Below, in pieces: positions 26,541 to 33,933 of a stretch of DNA of 64,000 nt. Position 1 is the stretch's first letter, and each line of letters opens with the position of its first letter. The DNA is from CALBPI01 sp039027435. Its GTDB lineage: Bacteria > Pseudomonadota > Gammaproteobacteria > Steroidobacterales > Woeseiaceae. The stretch spans positions 62,001 through 126,000 of the forward strand of contig JBCCKF010000006.1 of the NCBI GenBank assembly GCA_039027435.1. Direction: 5' to 3'. The notes beneath the pieces were generated by a model that ran no database searches, was not told the DNA's origin, and saw only the letters and a program-made list of their open reading frames with translations. Position numbers and translations under genes: made by a program.

Positions 26541-27554
26541 ATGCCTGTCATGTCGATGCGCGATGCGCTGAACGAAGTGTTGCACACCGAAATGGCGCGC
26601 AACGAAAAGGTCATCATTCTCGGTGAAGATGTTGCGGGCGGTGCTGGCGGTACCGGCGTTGAAGAGGCTGCTGGCGGCATCTTTGGCGTCAGTAGCGGCT
26701 TGTACAAGAAGTTCGGTAAGGACCGCGTTATTGATACACCAATCAGTGAGTCGGCAATTGTTGGAGCGGCCGCGGGTGCTGCCCTCGCCGGTTATCGCCC
26801 CGTTGCTGAACTGATGTTCGCTGACTTTATCGGTGTCTCGATGGATCAGCTCTACAACCAGATCGCGAAGTTTCGTTACATGTTTGGCGGCAAGACGCGC
26901 TGCCCGGCGATCATCCGCATGCCAACCGGCGCTGGTATGAACATGGGTGCACAACACTCGCAGACCATCTATCCGATTGTGACGAGCGTGCCTGGCCTGA
27001 AGTGTGTGATCCCCTCAAATGCCGCTGATGCCAAAGGGTTACTCACGACCGCGTTGCGCGAGGATGATCCTGTGGTCTTTTTCGAGCATAAAGCGCTGTA
27101 TCCCCGCAAGTGCGAGGTGCCTGAGGGTGAGTACCTGATTCCGTTTGGCGAAGCTGCGTTGGTTCGCGAGGGTGAGAACGCGACGGTTGTCGCGATCGCC
27201 CGAATGGTCAGTTTTGCCGAGAAGGCACTCGACAAGTTGGAAGCGGACGGCATCACCTGTGACCTCATCGATCCGCGTACGACCTCGCCACTCGATCTCG
27301 ACACGATTCTCGAGAGTCTTGAGGAAACCGGTCGACTCGTGATAGTTGATGAGTCGAATCCACGATGCAGCATCGCCTCGGATATCGCTGGGATGGTCGC
27401 GAGCGAGGCGTTCGATTTGTTGCAGGCTCCGGTGAAACTCGTGACAGCGCCGCACACGCCTGTCCCATTCGCTCGCGAGCTCGAACGCGCGTATGTACCA
27501 AGCCCGGACGATATCGAAAAGACGATACGCGAAGTGGTAGCGTATTCGAAATGA
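26541..27554 (+). CDS. TPP-dependent dehydrogenase E1 component, beta subunit
   Basis: 337 residues with the transketolase pyrimidine-binding domain (VIILGEDVAGGAGGTG; DTPISESAIVGAAAGAALAGYRPVAELMFADF) and the C-terminal transketolase domain (ATVVAIARMVSFAEKAL; DLIDPRTTSPLD). Partner of the alpha subunit upstream (10-base gap). Its stop overlaps the E2 start (ATGA). The substrate could be acetoin, pyruvate, a branched 2-oxoacid or a pathway-specific acyloin; sequence does not decide. Confidence 0.93.
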   Translation: MPVMSMRDALNEVLHTEMARNEKVIILGEDVAGGAGGTGVEEAAGGIFGVSSGLYKKFGKDRVIDTPISESAIVGAAAGAALAGYRPVAELMFADFIGVSMDQLYNQIAKFRYMFGGKTRCPAIIRMPTGAGMNMGAQHSQTIYPIVTSVPGLKCVIPSNAADAKGLLTTALREDDPVVFFEHKALYPRKCEVPEGEYLIPFGEAALVREGENATVVAIARMVSFAEKALDKLEADGITCDLIDPRTTSPLDLDTILESLEETGRLVIVDESNPRCSIASDIAGMVASEAFDLLQAPVKLVTAPHTPVPFARELERAYVPSPDDIEKTIREVVAYSK

Positions 27555-28744
27555 CCATTCATGCAGTGACAGTCCCGAAGTGGGGCATTGAAATGCAAGA
27601 AGCAACGCTTGCCGAATGGAAGGTCGGTGTTGGCGATGCGGTTTCCAAAGGCGATGAAATCGTCGACATGGAAACCGAGAAGATTGTGAACACGCACGAA
27701 GCTCCGGCAGCGGGCGTCTTGCGTCGAATTCTGGCCGAACCCGGCGATGTCTTCGAAGTTGGCAAGCTCATTGGCGTAATTAGCGATGCCGACGAGAGCG
27801 ATACAGATGTGGACGCATTCGTCGACTCGTTCGTTCCGGTAGATGCTTCGTTTGACGGTGGCGGTGGTGAGTCCACAACGCCGGCGGAAGCGCCGGAGCC
27901 CGCGGCCGAACCGGCAACACCTGCGGCAGGTGAACCTCGAATCTCTCCTATCGCGAAGCGATTAGCTGAGTCTTTAGGTGTCGCGTGGCAAGAGATTCAA
28001 GGCACGGGTCGGAATGGACGTATCTCCAAACAGGACGTCGAGGCTGCGGCGGCGGCCGCACAAAGTGGTGCGCCGATCCAGCGCAGTGCGCTGCAACGGA
28101 CCGTTGCTGCTCGGATGCAGGCAGCCAAACAACAGATACCGCACTTCTACTTGGACATCGCTGTCGACGTGGGGCGTGCACAGACACTGCGGCGCAGCCT
28201 CAACAACGATAATGGTGTGAAGGTGACACTCAACGATGTCATCGTCCGCGCGGTCGCCGAGACTCTGACGAAACACCCAGCCGTCAACGTGCAGCTACGT
28301 GATGATGAGCTTTACGCGGCTAGCGCCAGCGTCGGTGTGGCTGTCGCTGCAGCTGATGGATTGGTGGCGCCGGTGATCAAGAATGCGGCCGGTCAGCCAC
28401 TAACGGAGTTGGCGCAAGAGATTCGTCGTCTTGCTGCAGCAGCCAACGATCGGTCGCTTGAGGCGAGCGACCTGGAAGGCGGCGCGACTACCGTTTCTAA
28501 TCTCGGCATGTATGGCGTCGACGCATTTACGGCGATTGTGAACCCGCCACAGACTTCGATCCTTGCGGTCGGTGTTGCGAAGTCGGCGCCCACGGTCAAG
28601 GACGGCGAACTGGGCATCGCAGAGCAGATGTCGATTACGATGTCCTGTGATCACCGAGCCTTTGATGGCGCCGCTGGTGCGGCGTTTCTGGCTGATCTGA
28701 AGGCCCTGCTTGAAGTGCCTGCAGTACTGTTCGCCGATCACTGA
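27551..28744 (+). CDS. dihydrolipoamide acyltransferase (E2) of the TPP-dependent complex
   Basis: 397 residues in the usual order: lipoyl domain (1-80) with the lipoylated lysine Lys44 in DMETEKIV; an Ala/Pro/Glu-rich linker; the E3-binding domain (RISPIAKRLAESLGV; GTGRNGRISKQDV, about 130-165); and the catalytic acyltransferase domain ending in DHRAFDGA (family motif DHRxxDG). It accepts the acyl group from E1 and makes the CoA thioester. ATG 27551 overlaps the E1 beta stop by 4 bases. No E3 gene follows, so a shared dihydrolipoamide dehydrogenase must lie elsewhere. Confidence 0.93.
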   Translation: MTIHAVTVPKWGIEMQEATLAEWKVGVGDAVSKGDEIVDMETEKIVNTHEAPAAGVLRRILAEPGDVFEVGKLIGVISDADESDTDVDAFVDSFVPVDASFDGGGGESTTPAEAPEPAAEPATPAAGEPRISPIAKRLAESLGVAWQEIQGTGRNGRISKQDVEAAAAAAQSGAPIQRSALQRTVAARMQAAKQQIPHFYLDIAVDVGRAQTLRRSLNNDNGVKVTLNDVIVRAVAETLTKHPAVNVQLRDDELYAASASVGVAVAAADGLVAPVIKNAAGQPLTELAQEIRRLAAAANDRSLEASDLEGGATTVSNLGMYGVDAFTAIVNPPQTSILAVGVAKSAPTVKDGELGIAEQMSITMSCDHRAFDGAAGAAFLADLKALLEVPAVLFADH

Positions 28745-28781
28745 TAATGTGATCTGGCGCAGGCCGCAGGTTCTGCGACGC

Positions 28782-28803
28782 GTTACCATAATCCTCGGGT
28801 AAC
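28782..28803. promoter_or_regulatory. inverted repeat before the GlyGly-CTERM gene
   Basis: GTTACC (28782-28787) and GGTAAC (28798-28803) form a perfect dyad spanning CATAAT, a possible -10 box, 15 bases before the next start. It may be an operator or a chance dyad. Confidence 0.25.
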
Positions 28804-28817
28804 GACAGGAGCCACCC

Positions 28818-29561
28818 ATGCGCAACCTTGTGCTTGCAATGACTGCAATTCTAGCCAGTGGTACTGCCGGCGCGCAGATGAACCCTTCTTTTTCCATTGA
28901 CTCAAACGGTTCGGATATTGTGACGACCGCCGTGTTCAGTGACGTCACCACATTTCAGATACGCATTGAGTTTGTGGAACCGATCCGAACGGGTGTCTAC
29001 GACAACCCTGACCTCGTGCAGGTGGTCTACTCTGTGTCGGGCAATCTGATGATGGGAACACCATCAGGATTCCCATCGTTCGCTCTTGAGCGCACGATTA
29101 CCGGTGCTGACTTCTACGCACAGGGTAGCTCGTTACGATTTGAGGTCGCCGCCGATGCGTTTATTGACGATGGCGTCGTTGCTTCGGAGCTTGTGGGCAC
29201 TGGCACGGATGTCGTGTTTCGTTTTGATGGCCGCGAGGTCGATAACGGAAGATTTCATCCCGCTTTACTAGAGCTGCGTGCCGACGGCACTGGTCGCATT
29301 CAAAACTCCAACAACGTGTCTTCGCAAAATCCTTTGCAGGAGGTTGCGTTCGGCGAGGAGTACATCACGGACTTCACCTATATCCCCGCGGAGTTCACGA
29401 TCTTGACAGAGATGGATCTCGATCCAATCGTTCCCGTGCCGCCGCAGCAGGGTCCATTCGGCGGCTCGGGCGGTGGTTCGGTCGGATTTGCCGTTCTGTT
29501 GTTCCTCTCGGCGATATGGCTGATGGGGCTTCAACGACGACAACGCATTGCGCCACGCTAG
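28818..29561 (+). CDS. exported protein with GlyGly-CTERM tail, unknown function
   Basis: 247 residues with a signal peptide cleaved near GTAGA-QM and a beta-rich body without a recognised domain (VVYSVSGNLMMGTP; VSSQNPLQEVAFGEEYITDFTYIP). The C-terminus is a GlyGly-CTERM sorting signal: GGSGGG, a hydrophobic stretch (FAVLLFLSAIWLMG) and basic LQRRQR. This predicts processing by rhombosortase and export through type II secretion or retention at the surface. ACAGGAG precedes the ATG. The next gene overlaps its end by 14 bases. Confidence 0.75.
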   Translation: MRNLVLAMTAILASGTAGAQMNPSFSIDSNGSDIVTTAVFSDVTTFQIRIEFVEPIRTGVYDNPDLVQVVYSVSGNLMMGTPSGFPSFALERTITGADFYAQGSSLRFEVAADAFIDDGVVASELVGTGTDVVFRFDGREVDNGRFHPALLELRADGTGRIQNSNNVSSQNPLQEVAFGEEYITDFTYIPAEFTILTEMDLDPIVPVPPQQGPFGGSGGGSVGFAVLLFLSAIWLMGLQRRQRIAPR

Positions 29562-29820
29562 TCCAGTCCGGTTCGCGGCATTGCTGGTGACAGCCCTTGG
29601 CTGCGTCGGCTGTGTCAGCACTTCGTTCGAGGAAGACTCACCGAGTGGCGGCGTTTACGATCTCATCAGTGAGCAATACATCCGGGGTCCAAACGACACT
29701 ATTGGCAGTGCGGGTCCCAGAGCGCGCGGCAGCACCGTGTGCACCTACGTCAGTCGTGAAACCGGCGCTCGCGATATCCGTCGATATCCAGGCGGCATGC
29801 CATGCCCACCGAATCTGTGA
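29548..29820 (+). CDS. small lipoprotein, paralogue of the next gene
   Basis: 90 residues from a TTG start that overlaps the preceding gene. The lipoprotein signal ends LGCVGC. The mature part carries GGVYDLIS, then CTYV, RRYPGGMPCP. The same skeleton (GG-x-Y-x-LIS, CTY, R-x-P, CP) recurs in the gene at 29928, so the two are tandem paralogues. The two cysteines could form a disulfide. The function is unknown. Confidence 0.6.
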   Translation: MRHASPVRFAALLVTALGCVGCVSTSFEEDSPSGGVYDLISEQYIRGPNDTIGSAGPRARGSTVCTYVSRETGARDIRRYPGGMPCPPNL

Positions 29821-29927
29821 GACTTAGAAAGCCTCGGTAATCCCGACGTGAATATGCTTGAGCATTCGATTTGTTCAGCGTAAGTTCAAGTTTCGGGGGC
29901 GGTTGTGTAAGTAACAGGAGTGCATTC

Positions 29928-30236
29928 ATGATTCGCAAAGCCGTATTAGTCACCATTGCTTCGACCTCGATGACCCTGGTGGGCTGTGCAAACACAAATT
30001 CATCGGCACCAGCCTATACCGGCGGTACATACAAGCTGATCAGCACAACCCCGGCATCCAATCGATTTACTACTGCTGAACCATCTGGCACCGCCCACGG
30101 CACGGGTGTCGCGGGACGCAAAGGCCGACAAGTCAATATGCGTGCTACGCTGAAGACGTGCACCTACGAAAACGACGACGGGAAGATCAAGAACGTTCGT
30201 TTTCCAGACAACGTGGATTGCCCGGCTACGTACTGA
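29928..30236 (+). CDS. small lipoprotein, paralogue of the preceding gene
   Basis: 102 residues with signal MIRKAVLVTIASTSMTLVGC (lipobox LVGC) and a short mature domain with GGTYKLIS, KTCTYEND, VRFPDNVDCP. ATG 29928 has AGGAG seven bases upstream. It shares the CTY...CP skeleton with the upstream lipoprotein but has an extra linker (GTAHGTGVAGRKGRQ). No known family recognised. The last bases overlap the convergent DUF3667 gene. Confidence 0.7.
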   Translation: MIRKAVLVTIASTSMTLVGCANTNSSAPAYTGGTYKLISTTPASNRFTTAEPSGTAHGTGVAGRKGRQVNMRATLKTCTYENDDGKIKNVRFPDNVDCPATY

Positions 30237-31113
30237 TTGAGCCGAGCGTGGCGAATAGCAGGATGAGTCGATAGACCACCGCGTTCCAGAACAGGCTGAA
30301 TACAACGATCGTTGCGCTTGCCGCGGCTCGCAGTTTGCTTGTGCCGTAGAACCGTCGGATCGATAGGTACAAGTAGGGGCCGATGGTGAGTAGCGGTCCG
30401 ATCAGTTCGATCGCGAAGTAGGCGGTCCTGTTGATGAACGCCGCACTTGTCGGCGAAGTGAACCAAGCGGACGCAAATTGGCTCGCACCAATCACGAGCC
30501 TTGGCCACACCATCATGAATACGCAATGCAGTACCAACAGTTCATAAGCGTAGTAGTGCAGTGCAAATACGAGGTGGTCGGCTGCGAGCTTTCGCGTGCC
30601 CAGGGTCAGTATGCCGATCGTCAACGCCAGCATCGGGACCATAACGAAGATCAATGAGCGCGCCAGCACTTCGCTCTGGTTGTTGTAGACCGCTTCAAAC
30701 GCATCTCGTGAGAGATCGCTGTCTGCTGCCGTCTTTTCGACCCAGCTTTCAATGGGTAGCGTCGTTGAATAGGCCTGCTGGTTAATTTGTATATCCAGCG
30801 ATGTGTTGTATCCGGCGTGAGTCGCGAAAGGATGCAACAGGAAGTAAATGATGTTCGCCAGAAGGAAGAGCTGTACTGGCCCCAGAAACGGCTTGCGCTT
30901 ACCGGTACAAAACGCGTGCGTTAGCGCTCCGGGATTGAGTACCAGTATGCGAAGCGTGCGGAAGAGCCGCGAATCAAGATCAGTGATCGATTCGAAGAAG
31001 GTTCGCGTCAGTGCTCCCAGAGTGCGGTCTGATGGGTTCAATCGTCGCTCGCCGCATACCGAGCAATACTCGCCCGTGACCTTCGCGCCGCAACTTGCGC
31101 AGGTCTCAGTCAT
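30226..31113 (-). CDS. DUF3667-type membrane protein with N-terminal zinc ribbon
   Basis: 295 residues. The N-terminal CASCG...YCSVCGERR is a four-cysteine zinc ribbon, followed by TFFESITDLDSRLFRTLRILVLNPG, the DUF3667 signature. Four to five transmembrane helices follow (PVQLFLLANIIYFLLHP; SLIFVMVPMLALTIGILTL; YELLVLHCVFMMVW; and two more). Function unknown; inner membrane. ATG 31113 is chosen over a GTG six codons upstream because the ribbon begins immediately after it. Neither has a clear ribosome site. Confidence 0.8.
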   Translation of the reverse strand: MTETCASCGAKVTGEYCSVCGERRLNPSDRTLGALTRTFFESITDLDSRLFRTLRILVLNPGALTHAFCTGKRKPFLGPVQLFLLANIIYFLLHPFATHAGYNTSLDIQINQQAYSTTLPIESWVEKTAADSDLSRDAFEAVYNNQSEVLARSLIFVMVPMLALTIGILTLGTRKLAADHLVFALHYYAYELLVLHCVFMMVWPRLVIGASQFASAWFTSPTSAAFINRTAYFAIELIGPLLTIGPYLYLSIRRFYGTSKLRAAASATIVVFSLFWNAVVYRLILLFATLGSIST

Positions 31114-31152
31114 AGGTGTTTGAGTTCGCACCGAGAACGGTGCACGCGAGGC

Positions 31153-31440
31153 CTAGACGCCGTCGAACAGCTTGAGGTCCATTTCCTCGGCAAGGCAATC
31201 CAGGATCGGTGGCACCAACTCATCATGAAAATCGATACCCATGTGGTAATCGAATGCCGCCTGGTCTTTGAATGCTGCATATACGACATACGTATTTTCA
31301 GCCTCTCGCTGCTTCAGTACATGATAGGCGATCAGATCAGGTTCGTGCTCCACTGCGAGGTTCGTCAAACGCGTTTGCAACGTTTCGAATTCCTGAGCGC
31401 GCTCCGGCTTTACAACCAGGGTGGCAACGAATGACATCAT
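31153..31440 (-). CDS. antibiotic biosynthesis monooxygenase (ABM) domain protein
   Basis: 95 residues, a single ferredoxin-like ABM/YgiN-type domain: MSFVATLVVKPERAQEFETLQ, EPDLIAYHVLKQRE, TYVVYAAFKDQAAFDYHM. Members are small cofactor-free quinol monooxygenases or heme/flavin-related enzymes, and many are uncharacterised. Its start overlaps the stop of the acyl-CoA synthetase by 4 bases. It is the last gene of the ABM - synthetase - ABM operon. Confidence 0.85.
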   Translation of the reverse strand: MMSFVATLVVKPERAQEFETLQTRLTNLAVEHEPDLIAYHVLKQREAENTYVVYAAFKDQAAFDYHMGIDFHDELVPPILDCLAEEMDLKLFDGV

Positions 31441-33101
31441 GATGTTTGCTCCAGTTCCGCTACGAGTTGATCGCGGAGTTTAAATTTTTGAATTTTGCTG
31501 GTGGACATCGGCCACTCCGTCACGAAGCGTACGTAGCGGGGGATTTTGAAACTAGCAATTTCTCCCTTACAAAAAGCCATCAATGCTTCGGGTTCCACGG
31601 TGTGATCATCCTGTAGCTCGACGAAGGCGGCGGCAACCTCGCCAAGCCGCGCGTCCGGCACGCCGACGACCTGCGCCATCTTCACTGCATCATGGCGTGC
31701 AAGGAACGTTTCGATCTCGGCAGCAGCTACGTTTTCACCACCGACTTTCAACATGTCCTTGGTGCGTCCATAGAACATGATCTGCCCGTCTTCATCGAGT
31801 GAGCCGACATCGCCGGTGTGATACCAACCATCGCCGTCTTTTGCAGCCGCCGTCTTTTCCGGGTCCTTGTAGTAATGATCGAACAAGCTGTAACCACGAA
31901 CGAGAATTTCGCCGCGTTCACCTGTGGGTAGGTCTTCTCCGGTCTCGGCATTAACGATCCGCACTTCCATACCAGGCAGCGGCGTGCCCAGTTTTGTGGT
32001 TCGCTGTTCGAGCGTGGCATCGAGTTCGCTCGTGCACACCGTACCGGCCGTCTCGGTCATGCCGAATGTGCCAACCTGAATCGTATTCGGCATGGCTTTT
32101 TGCATGGCTTCTGCGATCCCTGGGGGCTGCACAGCGAAGTTGGAATTCATCAGTCGAACGGCAGACAAGTCGGTCTTCTCGAAGTCCGGGTGATGGATCA
32201 GGTCCGACATGATGGTGATAAAGCAGGGGTAGGTGACAGACGCTCTTTCCTCTTCGAGCATCTTCAACGCCACACCTGCATCGAAGTAGGACATCGTCAG
32301 GTACGCAGCACCGACGTCGAACGATGCAACGATCGGCAGTATCGCGGCGATATGGAACATCGGAAGCGGCGACCAGAAACGATCTTCATGGGTCAATTTG
32401 TAGCGCTGGCGTCCGAGTGCGATCGAGTTACGCACCATTGCTTCGTGACTGATCACCGCACCTTTCGGGCTGGCCGTCGTCCCGGAGGTATAGAGCATCA
32501 ACCCCGGGTCACGCACTTGCACGCGCATTCGCCGCTCATGCACCTCATCATCAGTGACGGTGTTGTCCAATGCTTCGAACTTTTGCTGCGGAATAAAACC
32601 CGGCGGTGTGCTCTCACCGAGGAGCACGAGGCTACGCAATTTCGGCGCGGCGCCCACCGATAGCGCAAGCGTGTCCTGCTGTTCGGCGATGTCCGGTAAG
32701 CCTCGGGTCATGCGCTCAACAAAATCGACCTGCTCGGCAATCTGGTCTGTCGTGATGACGCAGACCAGATCCCCGTTCTCGATGACGTAGGCGAGCTCAT
32801 GCGCCTGATAGCGCGCATTGACCGGCACCGGCACAGCGCCAGCCAGCGCCACCCCGAAAAAGAGCTCCGGAAAGTCGTGACACGTCGGCAACAGGATGCC
32901 TACGTGCTCTCCACGCTGAACCCCCAGCGCCATAAGGCATTTCGCCCGCGTCATTGCCCTGTCGCGCAACTCGGCATAGGTCAGGCGGAAGTCCGGGAAC
33001 ACGATGGCCGGAGAATCCGGGTAGTCATCGGCCGCCGATAGCAACAGGTCGCCGAGCGTCGTTGCGTTGATCCGATTTGAGCGAAGTAGCGCCTTGTCCA
33101 T
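31437..33101 (-). CDS. AMP-dependent acyl-CoA synthetase/ligase
   Basis: ANL-superfamily enzyme of 554 residues that activates a carboxylic acid to its CoA thioester with ATP. The P-loop is YTSGTTASPKGA, the A5 motif GMTETAG, A7 GWYHTGDVG, A8 GRTKDMLKVGGENV, and the C-terminal catalytic lysine region STSKIQKFKL. All core motifs are intact. GGAG six bases before ATG 33101. It is flanked by two ABM genes in one operon whose promoter carries the regulon palindrome. It probably activates the pathway's acid substrate; identity unknown. Confidence 0.93.
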   Translation of the reverse strand: MDKALLRSNRINATTLGDLLLSAADDYPDSPAIVFPDFRLTYAELRDRAMTRAKCLMALGVQRGEHVGILLPTCHDFPELFFGVALAGAVPVPVNARYQAHELAYVIENGDLVCVITTDQIAEQVDFVERMTRGLPDIAEQQDTLALSVGAAPKLRSLVLLGESTPPGFIPQQKFEALDNTVTDDEVHERRMRVQVRDPGLMLYTSGTTASPKGAVISHEAMVRNSIALGRQRYKLTHEDRFWSPLPMFHIAAILPIVASFDVGAAYLTMSYFDAGVALKMLEEERASVTYPCFITIMSDLIHHPDFEKTDLSAVRLMNSNFAVQPPGIAEAMQKAMPNTIQVGTFGMTETAGTVCTSELDATLEQRTTKLGTPLPGMEVRIVNAETGEDLPTGERGEILVRGYSLFDHYYKDPEKTAAAKDGDGWYHTGDVGSLDEDGQIMFYGRTKDMLKVGGENVAAAEIETFLARHDAVKMAQVVGVPDARLGEVAAAFVELQDDHTVEPEALMAFCKGEIASFKIPRYVRFVTEWPMSTSKIQKFKLRDQLVAELEQTS

Positions 33102-33103
33102 GA

Positions 33104-33403
33104 TCAGCTCCGGAGTGGGTCCAGATACTCACGAACGTAGGGTCCGTCGAGGCACTCAACAAGTCCCGGCACGATCTTGAGGAAGTAGTCCGTCTTCTGG
33201 TGTGCCTCTTCCGCTTCGTCGGTGAGGAAACTCTCGAAGACCGCATATCCGAGCGGTTCCTCGCGCAGCTTGTAAAAGCGGAAGTAGAGGCACTCCGGCT
33301 CGTGTGCGAGCACCTTTTCGGTAAGTGCTTCGCATGCTTCGATGAACTGCTGTTCTTTGTCTGCATGAATGGTCATACGCGACAGAAAAGAAACGATCGC
33401 CAT
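33104..33403 (-). CDS. antibiotic biosynthesis monooxygenase (ABM) domain protein
   Basis: 99 residues, ABM/YgiN-type: MAIVSFLSRMTIHADKEQQFIEACEAL, EPECLYFRFYKLREEPLGYAVFESF. It is distinct from but related to the ABM at 31153. ATG 33403 has GGGGGG nine bases upstream and fits a leader starting near 33431. An in-frame start at 33442 would sit inside the promoter. It is the first gene of the operon reading leftward from the bidirectional regulated promoter. Confidence 0.85.
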   Translation of the reverse strand: MAIVSFLSRMTIHADKEQQFIEACEALTEKVLAHEPECLYFRFYKLREEPLGYAVFESFLTDEAEEAHQKTDYFLKIVPGLVECLDGPYVREYLDPLRS

Positions 33404-33437
33404 GTTGGATTCCCCCCGGAATATTGCGACTGACCGG

Positions 33438-33504
33438 AGCATAGCGTCCCCTTTGAAAAAAAAACAGTCAGAACTGTTTCTTTTTCTCGAAGAGGGTGTA
33501 AATC
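33438..33504. promoter_or_regulatory. regulon operator with divergent promoters (ABM/ligase operon and Rieske ferredoxin operon)
   Basis: AAACAGTC (33462-33469), spacer AG, AACTGTTT (33472-33479): one mismatch from the perfect palindrome at 25479. Rightward, TAAATC starts 19 bases after the palindrome (33499-33504). Leftward, TATGCT (33443-33438) starts 18 bases from it. Leaders would be about 26-28 bases in both directions. One operator between two promoters would control both operons. Confidence 0.65.
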
Positions 33505-33537
33505 TAGGGAATTCAGAGTGTTCGAAGGGGAACAGGG

Positions 33538-33855
33538 ATGGCGAAAGCCTTTGTAATTGAGGCGGATGCGGTTGAAGTCGGCAAGACTCGGCCGGTTACG
33601 GTCGAGGGCCGAAAGCTTCTGGTTTGCCATTCCAAGACAGGAATCTACGTCATCGAAAACCAGTGCTCCCATCAAATGGCGAGGCTGACCGGCGGCAAGC
33701 TCCGAGGGCACAAGATTTTTTGTCCACTGCACAGCGCCCCGTTCGATATGAGAGATGGGACGGCGCTTGGGGCGCCCGCCGACAAACCGATCTGCGTCTT
33801 TCAGACGACGGTTGAAGACGGGCAGGTCTTCGCCGAGATACCGGATATTGCATAA
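33538..33855 (+). CDS. Rieske [2Fe-2S] ferredoxin
   Basis: 105 residues, a free-standing Rieske ferredoxin of the type that feeds ring-hydroxylating oxygenases. The cluster ligands are Cys43, His45 (CSH) and Cys62, His65 (CPLH), followed by SAPFD. AAGGGGAAC precedes ATG 33538. The Rieske oxygenase at 33934 lies 78 bases downstream and is its natural partner; the other oxygenases may share it. No ferredoxin reductase was found nearby. Confidence 0.92.
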   Translation: MAKAFVIEADAVEVGKTRPVTVEGRKLLVCHSKTGIYVIENQCSHQMARLTGGKLRGHKIFCPLHSAPFDMRDGTALGAPADKPICVFQTTVEDGQVFAEIPDIA

Positions 33856-33933
33856 AACCGTCAGCGCTGATTGTTTTGCGGTATTCGCATTGCTAGTATT
33901 TTCGATTCCGCGAATCTGCAACCGGGGGGTGAA

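Noticed and set aside
25529..26707. Minus-strand open frame of 392 codons
   Set aside because: It is the antisense of the E1 alpha/beta genes, whose protein motifs are intact; its translation has no recognisable domain and no ribosome site.
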